This document shows, one piece after another, positions 44,377 to 55,963 of a stretch of 64,000 nt of DNA; within the stretch, counting starts at the first letter, position 1, and the number at the start of each line of letters is the position of its first letter. The translations under genes and the position numbers were made by a program. The notes under the pieces are model-generated. The model saw only the letters and a list, made by a program, of their open reading frames with translations. It was not told the DNA's origin and did no database searches. This DNA is from Datisca glomerata (lineage: Eukaryota; Streptophyta; Magnoliopsida; Cucurbitales; Datiscaceae), in the NCBI GenBank assembly GCA_003255025.1, contig QANY01005078.1:124001-188000 (forward strand). Direction: 5' to 3'.

Positions 44377-45729
44377 GGGAAAACAACATGATTAGTCCAA
44401 TTTATACTAGGTAAGTTAGAAAATGGCCCTTTCTACAAAACAGAGCAAATATAGACCACCCAGAAACAACCGTTAATAATATTATCAAGAATCTCGAAAA
44501 TAACCCCATTGTTTACCCAACAACTTTCTCGAAAGAGAATCATTCCCTCCCATTCTTCACTTTCCTCATTTTTTTTTCAAACAAATGCTTTCCAATCTGT
44601 AAAATCATTTTTCAGATTCTCAAAATCTGCAAAATCTCTAGATGAGATAAAATCCCAAAAATCCCTCTCACGAAATCAAACCGTTCCTGGCTTTACTCAT
44701 CATTAACATTGAGAGAATTCATTAACGAAAAAATGATATGGCAGTTTTCAGATTTTCATTTTTGTTTTCATTCGATCAAAACTCAATCAAGTTTACTCTA
44801 TTTTTTTTATCTTCATGCAATGTTAATAATAACTGAAATCAAGACACTAATCTCTTCTAAAATCAACACAATAAAACTAAGGACGGACTAGCAAAGAGAC
44901 ATTGGCATTTGCTGTCTAGATATTTGTAAATATATGTTTATCAACCATAAAATTGTAAATTTTAGTTGGATTCAGACTGTAAGAGAGAGTATGTATATAA
45001 TTTATTTACATAATATTAAGAATCAAATATCACTTTATAAAATATAATTAAATCTCTCTCATCTGCTAATAAAAAAATTTAATTAACAATGCCTAAAACA
45101 TTTTAGTTTCTCTGATGATACAATGAAATATGTTAATAAATTTGTCAATTGCGAATGTTAATTGAAATTTGAGAATGTTTATCATATATGTTTCATGCCT
45201 TCTAAAATGGTGTTTTCTAGTTACTTCATAATAATGTAATGTGCTTTCAGTTTATGTTAACAACCAATTACACTATTAATTAAAAAAACCTACATATGTT
45301 AACAAAATAACTAAATCATAATATTTGATAAGTTGTTATAATCATTTGACCTCTTTCCAATCAAACTTGTCAACAGGGTAATCATAATGAAACTAGCAAT
45401 CAAACTTCCATCATATAGGAAAAAAAAAGAAAATTAATTAATATATGGTTACACAAATTAATTAAATTTCTTAAGGTTGAACTGATTAATAGGAAGAACT
45501 TGAAAAATTGAATTACAACTTTTTAAAACATGCCAAATATAAAATTATCATACAAACAACCCCTAAAAATGTGGTTGAAAAGGGTTTCTGGCTCTAATGA
45601 GGGCATTCTAGACAAATGAAGCATTTTCAAATCTCAACAAAGATAATATGGGCATTTATCTACTACTTTTAGTTTTGGGCCAAATAATAACTTACTTGTC
45701 TTAGAGTGGCCTATCTACTATGATTTTCT
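44377..45729. mobile_element. Non-autonomous Mutator-like element, 1353 bp, 9-bp TSD
   Basis: The flanks are a perfect 9-bp direct repeat AAAAAACTT (44368-44376 and 45730-45738). The ends form a degenerate terminal inverted repeat: GGGAAAACAACATGATTAG at the left, and AGAAAATCATAGTAGATAG when the right end is reverse-complemented; both continue to GTAAGTTA and GGCCC. The interior is AT-rich. An open frame at 44509-44706 (+) lacks known motifs. The element split the leader/gag region of the surrounding retrotransposon after that element had inserted. Confidence 0.75.
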
Positions 45730-45738
45730 AAAAAACTT

Positions 45739-46059
45739 TGGGGAAGGCTGTGGCAGGCCTACAACCATAAGGAAGGTTGTGGGTGAAGCCCACATCCAAA
45801 CTTTAGAAACCCCAACCCTCATAATTTTAATAAAAAATTAGTTTTCATTCTCTTATAAATGAATTAATTTTACAAAAAAATCATTAACTTTATTTTTTTA
45901 ATTAATTTTAAGGATCATAAAATTATTTTTAATTTCTAAATGAGTTTATCTCACACTATGTTCAAGAAGAGGAAAGAGTGAAACATCAAAAGACATAGAG
46001 TGCTTACATGGCATCTACCTCTAAGGATAAGGGCAAGGGAAAGAAAAAGAAAAATGGTC
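45739..46059 (+). other. Retrotransposon interior, gag remnant not recognisable
   Basis: AT-rich, ending with a Lys-rich stretch (GGGCAAGGGAAAGAAAAAG, 46030-46048) that may be the basic end of a gag product. Most of gag is missing. Confidence 0.4.
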
Positions 46060-46520
46060 TGTTCATTTGGAGATGGAAACTTTGGTTTGTTTCGTGATTC
46101 AAATTCGATTGGTTCCAGTTATTTATCAGGTTATGATAATATTTATTTACTTGATATAATTGCTTCGATTAAGGAATCTCTGCAAGTAAGTACACGTAAT
46201 ACTAAAAGAAAATTAACCGGTGAGAATTCAGTTATGTTATGTGCACAAAAAGATTAGGTCATATCTCCAGACAGAGAATAGGGAGACTTGTGTCAGATGA
46301 AATTCTCGATCCCTTGGATTTCATAGACTTTGATGTTTGTGTTAACTGTATAAATATTAAACAAATCGATAAAATGAGATTTTAAGTAAACATGACTCAG
46401 AACGTCTTAGAACTTATACATATGGATATTTGTTGGTTATTCCCTTCGATTGCTTGGAATGGTCAGCAATACTTTACAACGTTCATAGACGATTTTTCAG
46501 ATATCATTGCAGAACTTGGG
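46060..46520 (+). pseudogene. Copia GAG-pre-integrase and integrase start (lineage 1)
   Basis: YDNIYLLDIIASIKESLQVS, KRKLTGENSVMLC, then ISRQRIGRLVSDEILDPLDF, IDFDVCVNCI and, shifted, a piece equal to PFPIASWNGQQYFITFIDDF-like integrase near 46435-46500. The reading frame changes several times, and the sequence stops within the integrase core before joining RT. Confidence 0.78.
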
Positions 46521-47450
46521 ATTTGCTAAAAGCTTATCTGAATCAACATTATATGTCAAGCATAATGAAGATGACATTTTTATCATCTCACTATATGTGG
46601 ATCATTTGCTTGTAACAGGAAACAAAACAAGTATTGTGGAGATGTTTAAGTAATAGATGATGGAGTTTTTTTATATGACAAATTTTGGATTGATGACCTT
46701 CTTTCTTGGAATGGACATTAAACATAATGAATATGAAGTCTACATATGTCAGAAGAAATATGCCAATGAGATTCTAAAGAAGTTTAAACTCTAAGAATGC
46801 AAAGAAATGAGCATTCCAATGAACTCTAAGGAGAGGCTCTATAAAGAATATCGAATGGAGAAGATTGATCAAACATATTTTAGAAGCCTGATTCGTTGCT
46901 TGATGTATCTCACAGCAACTTGACTGAACATATTGAATGTTGTAAGAATTTTGTCTCGGTTTATGCACTGTGCAAGTGAATGGAATCTCAAGGCTGCAAA
47001 TAGGGTGCTTAGATATGTGAAGGTACATGTGATTTTGACATTAAATTTACGAGGAGCAAAGAGTTCAAGTTAGTTGATTTCTCAGATAGTGATTGGGGAG
47101 GTTCCATTGATGATATGAAAAGCACTTCGGGCTACTGTTTCACACTTGGTTTTGGTGTTTTCTTATGGAGCTCGAAAAAACAAGAAACTGTAGCTCAATC
47201 CGTTGCTGAAGCAAAACTTGTTGCTGCTACAGCCGCTGTTAATCAAGCTTTGTCGCTGAGGAAAATTTTAATTGATCTTAACCTTGAGCATGAGGAAAGT
47301 ACATAGATTCTTGTTGATAACCAAGCTGCTATTGCAATCTTTCAAAATCCCGTGTTTCACGGAAAAAATAAGCACTTTAATATTAAGTTATTCTTCTTAA
47401 GGGAAGTACAGAAAGATGGATCTATTGTTATGACTACATATATCTCATTC
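46520..47450 (+). pseudogene. Copia RT C-terminal part and RNase H (lineage 1)
   Basis: SLYVDHLLVTGN (46590) is the active-site block with YVDD changed to YVDH. Then come LMTFFLGMDIKHNEYEVYIC, QKKYANEILKKF, LIRCLMYLTAT, and RNase H (47115-47306) SGYCFTLGFGVFLWSSKKQE then AVNQALSLRKILIDLNLEHE, finally NKHFNIKLFFLREVQKDGSI near 47370-47425. Frameshifts and stops are scattered through it. Confidence 0.85.
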
Positions 47451-47469
47451 ATGAAAGTCACTATCCTTG

Positions 47470-48100
47470 GACGTGTTAAAAAAGTTTACGGCTGAAGTTG
47501 AGAATCAACTCAACAAAAGATTAAAAGCGACAGGTCTGACCGTGGTGGTAAGTACTATGACAGATATGACGGTTCAAGTGAACAACGTCCAGGAACTTTT
47601 GCTAAATTCCTAGAGGAATGCGGTATCGTCCCATAATACACCATGCCAGGTTTTCCTACTATGAATGGTGTTGCTGAAAGATGAAATAGAACGCTTAAAG
47701 ACATGGTGAGGAGTATGGTTAGTCATTCCACCTTACCAGAATCACTTTGGGGTGAAGCACTTAAGGCTACAACTATATCCTTAACAAAGTTATAACTAAA
47801 GTAACTACAAAGACTCCATATGAACTCTGGACTGGCAATAAACCTAGTATAAAGCATTTGCATGTTTGGGAATGTCCAGCCGAGGCAAGGCCTTATAGGC
47901 CCAATGAAAAGAAGTTGGAGCTAAAGATGGTGAGTTGCTATTTTTTAGATATTCTTAAAGATCCAAAGGGTATAAGTTTTATAATCCCACGACTAGGTCA
48001 ACTTTTGAAACGGGAAATGCCCGATTATTTGAGAGTTTTGAGTTTGTTAGGGGAGATACGGTTAGAGATTTTGTCTTTTAGGTGACGCCTATTTTGTATT
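47470..48100 (+). pseudogene. Copia integrase C-terminal half (lineage 2)
   Basis: From about 47480 the sequence switches to another copia lineage: KKFTAEVENQLNKRLKAT, FAKFLEECGIVP, PTMNGVAER-like and RTLKDMVRSMVSHSTLPESL (shifted), then 47858-48080 WECPAEARPYRPNEKKLELK. In the canonical protein PxxNGVAERRNRTL carries the catalytic Glu; it is still legible near 47655-47695 but out of frame. Confidence 0.82.
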
Positions 48101-48870
48101 AGGGTTCTCAAAAGAGATGACATACAAGACTGCAAACTAGGTGATACCCCTGTAGCTAAAGGAGAAACTTTTTGTCTCAATCAGTGTCATATGAATGATT
48201 TTGAGAAAAAACAAGAAATGTAGAAAAATCCATATGCCTTAGTATTAAGGAGTCTGATGTATACTCAGGTTTGTACATGTCCAGATATTGCATACGTGAC
48301 TAGGATATTGGACTATATTTAAGCAATCCAGGCATAAATCATTAGAAAGAAGTTACACGGGTCTTGCAGTGATTACAGAGAATAAAAGATTACATGCTCA
48401 TGTATTAGAGTTTGGATCAGATTGAGATCATTAATAACAACTCTGATTTTTTCGGATGCCTAAATAGTATGAAATCTACATAGGACTATTTTTTTGCTAG
48501 CTGAAGGTGTTGTCTCCTAGAAGAGTGCTAAACAGTTTTTATAGCCTATTCTACCATGGCAGTAGAGTTCATAACATGTTATGAGGCATCCAATCACGAA
48601 ATATGACTGTGGAATTTTATCACAAGGCTGCGAAGAATGGACGGTATTGAGAGAGCACTCAACTAATTTTTTTGTGACAATAAGTCAATAGTTTTGTATT
48701 CTAATAATAACATGAGCTCGATGAAGTTGATGTATATATACATCAAGTTCATGATGGTTAAGGAAAGAGTTCAGAGTGAACAATTGTCTATAGGGCACGT
48801 CAGAACAAACTCCAATTGCGGTTTCGCTTACCAAGAGATTATCACCCAAACAGTTTTATGAGCACACTGC
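48100..48870 (+). pseudogene. Copia RT end and RNase H (lineage 2)
   Basis: Broken frames give KGETFCLNQCHMNDFEKKQE-like sequence (48165), YLSNPGINH, LQRIKDYMLMY, an NNSDFFGC block (RNase H, equivalent to SDSDFAGC), STMAVEFITCYEASNHEI (48555-48610), LFFCDNKSIVLYSNNN-like and MKLMYIYIKFMMVKERVQSE (48720-48780). This is the normal end of pol in relatives. The 3' LTR begins 470 bp further on. Confidence 0.82.
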
Positions 48871-49339
48871 TTTTTGGGTGTCATATCAGTTGATGATATT
48901 CGGTTTTAATAGTAATTTGTATTTTTGGATGCTCTCCTTTATAGACATACTTTCATTTATTTCAGTTTATGGATATTTTGAGGTAATTTCTATAGAAATA
49001 AAGTTTTGGTTAATTCAGACTCTAACTCTGGTATGGTTTGATCTCGCTAAAGTTTTCAGTAGACCAGTTAGAAATAGGCATGTTAAGAGTCACATTACAT
49101 GAAATTTTAATGCTACACATCCACATTATAATCTATGTCATTCAGTTATATTGACATATGTGACCATTGATGTGTTGAGTTACGATTGATGTAGTAAATG
49201 CCACTTTGATCCTATGTTGCATGATTGATGGACCGGATTAGTTATATATACATTTTGGTTATAACAGCAAAGTTGAGCTCGTTCAATTATTTTTACAAAG
49301 CATAATTATAAGGTTACACATATAGTACAACTGCGGGAT
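48871..49339 (+). other. 3' untranslated part of the LTR retrotransposon
   Basis: Non-coding between RNase H and the 3' LTR. The last bases before the LTR, CTGCGGGAT, are a weak polypurine tract. Confidence 0.55.
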
Positions 49340-49848
49340 TGTTGGATCTTTAATCCAACGTTGGACTTATATGTGAATAATTATGTATTGTAGACTGTCA
49401 AATAAGGCTGAACCTAATTAAAAGTGATCGGCTAAGGTTTGAGTAATTTGGATTTTAATGTATCTGATAGGTTGTGGACCTTTTGATGTGTAGACAATTT
49501 AGGATAATTTTGATTTTTATGATGGGTTAAAATAAAAATATCAAAAGATAAGAGATATATTATCTATAAGTAGTTGTGGTCCACAAGTCACACGATTAGA
49601 AGGAAAACCATTCTATTCTCTCTAATATGTCATCGTTAGAGAGAAAATATAGAGGCTTGATCAAAGGGGACTCTCTGAGAGAAAATCGTATAGATCTGGA
49701 AGGCCAACCGCTCGGCTCTAAATTACGATATACTGTAATGGATTCAGGAATGCTTCTACTTTTACAGTTTTTTTATCATTAGGTGTGTTCAACATGAGTT
49801 CTTGGAGTTTTTTAAGATACAGTTTATACCATGGTTTTGAATCTAATA
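49340..49848 (+). repeat. 3' LTR
   Basis: It starts TGTTGGATCTTTAATCC and ends TCTAATA. It aligns with 43370-43880 along its whole length, including GTGAATAATTATGTATT and GGGACTCTCTGA. Confidence 0.88.
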
Positions 49849-49853
49849 AGTCT

Positions 49854-50461
49854 ATCCTTTTTTGATAGCTTGATCAATAGCTCTTAAGTTCGCCAGAGAG
49901 AGTACCAAAAAGAAAGTGTAGAGAAATTTCTCTCCAAAAGGCAATGCGTGATGTGTGTCAATAGTAGCTGAAACATCAATGGTCAAAGTAGGAGCTTGAT
50001 TCAATGCAACAACTTGCTGTTAAGGTTTGCATAGTCATGGAATTATAGAACCTCAACCTAAAAAACCAGATGGAAATATAGCTTTGGCTAAGAGTTGCAA
50101 AAATTTATTACCTTTCAACATTTAAAAGAAGGGAATAGTCTTTGTTGATGGCAGAATTTGAGGAGTAAATCTTGTAGTAATAATAATCTTATCTTATCGT
50201 AGTATATTAAAGTGGATTTAGAGGGGAGAAATTTTTTACTTTCCTTTTTACCCGTATCCTTGAAATACAGTACAATTTAGGGTTTTCACATCCTTTCCCA
50301 TTTAGTTTATTTCATATAATGAAAAGTATATTCTATTCAATAATAATTTATTTATAAATACTTTGTAAAATTAAATATTATATTATTATGCAAATAGAAA
50401 CATAAATATTCATAAAGATGAATTTTGCTAAATTTTGAGATTATTTTTAGATCAACAATAA
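49854..50461. other. Spacer between two LTR elements, nothing recognised
   Basis: AT-rich. No gene, and no match to the neighbouring elements by eye. Confidence 0.4.
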
Positions 50462-50694
50462 TGTAAATGATTTTTTCTTCACACTCGAAAAATAATGAGA
50501 GAAGAGAAAATAGAACAATAATAATGATGGTATGAACGATTTTGCTTGGTTTGTATTCAATTAATTATGTTTACAATCGGCCTCTATTTATAGGCATTTT
50601 CTTGATTTATAAAATCTAATCAATATTTCTAAGTACGAAATTGTCACCATATTTATGGAATTATCACCATATTCATGAGATTACCCGAATATTC
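50462..50694 (-). repeat. 3' LTR of the Tat-lineage element
   Basis: The - strand LTR contains a TATA box GCCTATAAATAGAGGCC (about 50578-50594) and ends TCATTTACA, the same end as the 5' LTR remnant at 59503 (TGTAAATGATTTTTT on the + strand in both). It is preceded by a purine tract CTGGGGGAA. The start is not exactly defined. The left flank AATAA (50457-50461) would be the TSD. Confidence 0.7.
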
Positions 50695-51580
50695 CCCCAG
50701 CATTATGTACATTAGTTTTAACTACTAAATCAATTCTAACCGCCCGTTTGAACCTACGGTTTTGATTTATCTTTTCCTGTCTTCTACGATGGCGGTCTTC
50801 GTATTTTCTTCTGATTGGTTCCCTTCTGTATACGTGGCTGGGCTAAGATTCTATGTCTGTTCATTCCCCCCAATACACTCAAAGAGACATTATTCGTTGG
50901 AGTGTAATGATGATGGTTCGTTTCTCACGTGTAATTCTTGGAAATATGCGACGCGGTTCTCCAAGTGATCTTCTGACGTACCGCCGTTAATGATGAATTG
51001 CTTTTTTCTTTATTCATGATTATTTCGGTTTTTCCTCTGTGACTAATGGGTATAATTTATTGGAACTCCTAGCTTTTACTATTTGTAAAAATCTGCAACA
51101 TAGAGAGTGTACAACACCAATAATATAATTATTAAAATAAGTAAGGAACACGTTTACAGCTTCATAACTTTTTTGGTGACTCCTTATCTTCCCGCTGTGA
51201 GTAATGATGTATTTACTCTCCTTTTTCGTTGATACGGATTCTCGTTCTTGGGAATTTGTGGTACAACCCACCAACCCAGATTATGTCAGGATATGCTTAC
51301 CGTTCCTTTCCATTTGCGCTTTCTCACTCATCAGTAGTCTCAAACGGTTCACTTTTTCTGCATCTCGTCGATCACGTCTTTTTATGATTGGAATTTTGCG
51401 CATGTATTTTCATTTCCCTCATTTCAAAATTCATGAATTTGTTTACAATTTTCTTTGGCGTCTGTGGCCTACTTAAGGGCCACTGTTTTTCATTTTCTTC
51501 TCACTCGTCATTTTCGCTTCTGTAAGTCCCTTCTTTCTTTCTTCTTCTCTGTAAATCTTTCCTTTGCTGGTTTTCGAGTG
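50695..51580. other. Region between 3' LTR and the antisense gene, probable promoter of the latter
   Basis: Short + strand frames at 50762-50968 and 51204-51476 have no known motif. Pyrimidine-rich tracts at 51480-51570 would serve as the leader of the + strand gene that starts at 51581. Confidence 0.4.
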
Positions 51581-53579
51581 ATGGAAGACAAAGCTCCTTT
51601 TAAACCTCCCGTTCCCTTGGTTAGGTCTCAGACTGAATTTAGGCATTTTATAGCTTCCCATCAAGAAGCTTTTCCTTGGGATATTATTTGCGCTCTAGGA
51701 GACAGTAGAGCCACGGAAGTTCCGTGTAGACCTCCATACCAAATAACTCTTAGTCCCCTATACATTTCGTTAGGTCTCAAACTTCCTTTCTCTCCCCTTT
51801 TCCACTATTTCTCTTATACCTTTGGCCTTGCCCTATCTCAGTTCACCCCTAGCTCATATAGGGTACTTCTCCACTTCAAACTTTAGTGTTGCTACGTAGT
51901 TAAAAGCCGAGATGAGAGTTACTATCTCACCCATTGCCCGTCAGAGAGTAGAGAGCCCTTGATAACTAAGATCCCGAAGGGAGATAAAGGCCAGGAATGA
52001 GATACCATTTTAGTTGGTGGGAACTAGATAATTCCCAAGGACTCAGAAATTTTAGTAAGTTGCCGGAGCTCCGATTCCTCATTTTTCCTTTAGTTTTTTT
52101 CATTTCCTTTTTCCTTTATAATTTACCATCTACTAATGATCTTTCTTCTCTTGCAGACTACAAGAAAAACAAGAAGCCATTTGCATCGAGAGAGGTCAAA
52201 GACAAGGTAACCGCTGCTTACCATTGTTCAGAATGGAGGTGGACCGAACTACTTGACCCGATGAGAGAGGTCAAAGTTGCTTTTGCCCCCGTTCTGACTC
52301 CTATTGACACAACTTCTATTCCATTACCGTCTTCTTCTTTACCAAGAGGTATCATTTACCATTCTTTCCATTCAGTCCCTGCTGTCTCCATTTCCAGTGC
52401 CTCTATTCTTACAGACTTAGAGCGAGAAGAAGAGCAAGATTGTTTGATCTAAAGACTTTATAAGGGCGTTGACATGTTGGAGCGTACCCATAGTAGTATC
52501 TTTGGGGTGGTTGAAGATGAAATGAACGTCCACCCGAGAATGGATGCATCCAACTCATCCCAAGCTGCCCCCACTTCTCATGTAGCTCCTTATGCCCCTG
52601 CTGCTCCCTCTCCTCCTTCTCCTCTCACTATCCCTAGAGAGGATCCCGTACGTTCAACTTCTCCTCCTCCTCCTCCTCCGCAAGCAGCTCAAAGGGATTA
52701 ATTCCTTCCAACTCTACGGGCTCTCAAGGAGGGAATGATGAATCTGCTTTATGGAGATAGAGATGGTTTGCAGCCGCTCCCCCCATTCCTGCCTCTATAA
52801 GCTTCCTCAACGACTATCATTCTGCACACATAGTATTCTAGAGGATTCAATCTAACGCAGACATGACAACCGCTCATGACATGAGCATCAGGAACCAAAT
52901 ATGCTCCTTGAGCCATGGTCTAATAAAGGTGTGAGCGTTAATTTTTCTTCTGACTTCGTATATTTTCCTTACTTTATCTTATATTTAGTTATACTTTGTG
53001 ATCCTTTTCTTCTAGGTCATTGTTCACCATAATTCTCTCCAATAATTTTATTTTTCTTTAGAGCAGAAGATGTTCGGCTGGAGAAAGAAAATGGTTGACT
53101 TCCAGGGTGTAGTTGACCATCTTCTTACTGATAACGAGCGGTTGAAGAAGAACTAGTCCAAGCTTCAAAGTTCCTTGGACAAGTTTGTTCAGGATGCAAC
53201 TACGATAAGAAAGGAACATCTAAGGCTTACTAATTCTTTGAAGGAGTCTTTAACAAGCGCCGAGAAATTTTTGGCTAAGTCTGAAGAAAAGTTGGCAGCA
53301 GTTGAGCTGGCCAAGACTTATGCTGAAGAGAAGGAGAAGCAGATTAGAGATGAGTTACATGCCTTGTATGACAAAGTTGAAATGATGGTCTACAGTACGG
53401 GCTATAGAGATGGCCTAGAAAAGGCTCCTCCCCAGATGCCTATCTGTGATCTTCCGGAGACTCAAGTTGAGATCAATGCGTCCATGAAGGAGATTGCCGT
53501 GAATGCTCCTGCTGTGGGAGCTGCTACAGTCAATGCTTCAGATCCAATTGTTGAAGCCACTATCGAAGAAGAGAGTTGA
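51581..53579 (+). pseudogene. Extra gene in antisense to the Tat element: Transposase_28-like domain and coiled coil, with introns
   Basis: From ATG at 51581: MEDKAPFKPPVPLVRSQTEF, then LSPLYISLGLKLPFSPLFHY and FGLALSQFTPSSYRVLLHFK, which resembles the putative gypsy-type transposon domain (Transposase_28; pattern LPLxPFF..xLxxxGLxxxQLxPNxWR). Exon-like parts follow after CTTGCAG at 52151-52157 (DYKKNKKPFASREVKDKVTA) and a Pro-rich segment (52560-52700). The last part, after TTTCTTTAG at 53053-53061, is a coiled coil: TTIRKEHLRLTNSLKESLTS then SEEKLAAVELAKTYAEEKEK (53205-53345), ending TIEEES at 53576. There are stops at 51884-51886, 52450 and 53154. Extra ORFs antisense to pol are known from Tat-lineage elements; their function is not established. 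Confidence 0.65.
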
Positions 53580-53989
53580 CTTCCTTTTTCTGTATTTTTA
53601 CTTCATGTACTGTTATTTATCTTTCTTTGTTTAATCATTGTAATTTTCAATTGACATCAATGAAGTGAACACTTTGTTGAATTCTTGTTACTACTTCTCT
53701 CTTCTTCTTCTTTTTTTCTTTTTTGTTTTTTAACGATGCTAAACAGTAATTGCAATAATTCCAAGCAAGATAATTTGGAATTTAACTTACTAGGTCCATT
53801 TCAATGAGACTTTCCATTTCCCATTTTGAAGGACTTATATTTATAATTTTGACTAATCTGTGTTGAATGTTGGCTTTCTCTATAAGAACAAGATAGTTGT
53901 CCATCTTCCGTTCTTGGAGTTTTTATTTCTCTTTCATTTGTAAGTTGCATTACTTTACTCACCGGTTCTCAAATATGTGTTCCAATTTT
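53580..53989. other. 3' flank of the antisense gene
   Basis: T-rich, with possible polyadenylation sequences for the + strand gene. Contains no coding sequence. Confidence 0.4.
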
Positions 53990-54485
53990 CTTCTGAGAGT
54001 AGGAATTATGGATTGCCCATCCCAAGGACTTACGCCTTTAGTTCACTCTGAGAGTATAACTTATGGATTGCCCCTTCCAAAGACTTTCACCCTTAGTTCT
54101 TTTTAAGAGTAGGGCTTATGTATTGGCCCTCCCAAGAAATTACACCATTAGTTGCTTCTAGGAGTATGACTTATGAAAAACCCCTCCCAAGGACTTCCAC
54201 TCTTAGTTCCTTTTGAGAGTATGAATTATGAACTGCCCCTCCCAATGACTTACGCCCTTAGTTCCTTCTGGGATTAAGACTTATGAATTATCCCTCCCAA
54301 GGACTTCTGACCTTAGTTCATTATGATAGTAGTACTTATGAATTGCCCCTCCCAAGGACTTATGCCCTTAGTTCTTACTAGGAGTAGGACTTATGAACTG
54401 CCCCTCTCAATGACTTCCGCCCTTCGTTCCTTCTGAGAGTATGACTTATGAAATGCTCCTCCTAAGGTCTTACACCCTTATTTTT
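53990..54485. repeat. Nine-unit tandem array, 55-bp monomer
   Basis: Nine successive units share the pattern GAGAGTATGACTTATGAACT then GCCCCTCCCAAGGACTTACG then CCCTTAGTTCCTTCT, each about 55 bp, diverged by some 10-25 percent by eye. The array lies between the 3' end of the antisense gene and the 3' end of pol, both of which point toward it. Tandem arrays in the 3' part of Tat-lineage elements are known and can seed satellites. Confidence 0.93.
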
Positions 54486-55500
54486 GCTATCGTTGAAGAA
54501 AAGAGACAGAGTTAACACCATAGATTTTTACGTGGAAAACCCTTGCAGGAAAAAAAACTACGGGAAAATAATCACTATAATAAGTTTGCAATTTTAAACA
54601 AAATAATTCCTCAAACGAGTAACATTCAACAGTTTTGCCAAGTCCACCCATTCTTCTGCTTTCAAATTATAATATCCACTTCTGCCTATTCCGCTGACGA
54701 TGTATGGTCATTCCCATGTTGATTTGAGCTTTCCCTCTGTTTGGAAGATTTTCTTTAAGACTAAATCTCCTTTATGGAACTCCTATTTTTTATTTTTCTT
54801 TGAAAATATGATCTCTTTTTCTGATTGTAATGAGGCATTCAGATTATAACAATGTCTCTCCATTCTTCAATTTGATCAAGGTTTCCTTTGAGGAGTTCCT
54901 CATTCTGTTGTTCATTCAATGGTGATCTCATAGTCGGACTTCCAATCTCGACAAGTATCATAGCTTTCATACCGAATGCTAGAGCCAATGGTGTTTCTCC
55001 CGTGTTTCTCTAGGAGTAGTCATGTACACCCATAATACTGCTGGTAACTCTTCTACCCACTTTCCTTTCACCAAATCGAAGTGCTTCTTCATGCTACCAA
55101 GTATGATGTGATTTGACATTTCCGCTTATCCATTCCCCTGTGAGTAGTATGTAGTAGAGAATCGTATAGTGATCTTCAATCCTTTGTAGAAGGTTTTTTT
55201 ACAAATTTTCTTGTGAATTGAAGTCTGTTGTCTGAGATGAAGATTTTAGGTACCCCGAATTTGCATATTATATTCTTCCATAAGAATCCCTTCACCTCTT
55301 CTTCCTGAATTCTTATGAAAGCTTCAGCTTCGATCCATTTGGTAAAATAATTCGTAGCCACACCAACAAGAAACATTTTTGGGCTGGCACCATTGGAAGC
55401 AGACCAACGATGTCCAGTACCACTACATGAAAGACTATGTACTTGCCATTGTGTTAAGTTTGCTGGGAGACATCTTGGTTATTGGGGTAAAACGTTGGTA
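54486..55500 (-). pseudogene. Tat-lineage integrase
   Basis: On the - strand 55376-55176 reads FLVGVATNYFTKWIEAEAFI, IQEEEVKGFLWKNIICKFGV and PKIFISDNRLQFTRKF. The usual DYFTKW and SDNGxQF boxes read NYFTKW and SDNRLQF, so the first catalytic Asp is replaced. Broken frames continue to about 54590 with FHKGDLVLKKIFQTEGKLKS and WEWPYIVSGIGRSGYYNLK, the C-terminal GPY-type module. Confidence 0.85.
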
Positions 55501-55963
55501 TTTTATATAATTTCTCACGTGTTATTTGATATCTTGGTGTATTATAGGCCAATAATATCCCTGATTTAAAACTTTGTGAGTCAATGACCTTTCCCTAGTG
55601 TGATTATCACATATTCTTTCATGAATTTCAGCTAGCACGTATTGGGCTTCTTTATCCTTCAAACACTTTAAGTACGGTACTGAAAAGTGTATCGAGCGCT
55701 TTGTTGTTGAATTTTTCTTGCAAGGAGACTATCTTCCGGTAATGACTCCTTTTCCAGATAGTGAATTATATCATCTTGCTAGCTAGGTCCTCTTTCAACT
55801 TCTACATCGGCTACATTATTCCACGGGGGTAAGACACTTGGTTTTTCGAGGAACTCCAGTGGCACGTTTCTCTTGTACGAGAATTATAATGATGACCCCA
55901 GGTTTGCCAACGCATCAGCGTGTCCATTCTCCGTTCTTGGGATCTGCTGGATTTCATAACTTT

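Larger units (their letters stand above)
43370..49848 (+). mobile_element. LTR retrotransposon (Ty1/copia) with both LTRs, mosaic interior and a nested Mutator-like element
   Basis: The 5' LTR is 43370-43880 and the 3' LTR 49340-49848, in direct orientation and collinear over their full length. Flanks are AGTGT (43365-43369) and AGTCT (49849-49853), a 5-bp TSD with one change. A PBS-like TAGTATCAGAGC (43883-43894) follows the 5' LTR, matching the initiator-Met tRNA complement TGGTATCAGAGC with one change. The interior holds a GC-rich leader, a Mutator-like insertion, remains of one copia pol (46060-47440) and then remains of a second (47470-48850). There is no intact ORF. Confidence 0.9.

Noticed and set aside
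50215..50240. TATATTAAAGTGG block as a Helitron start
   Set aside because: Too short, with no matching end hairpin nearby.
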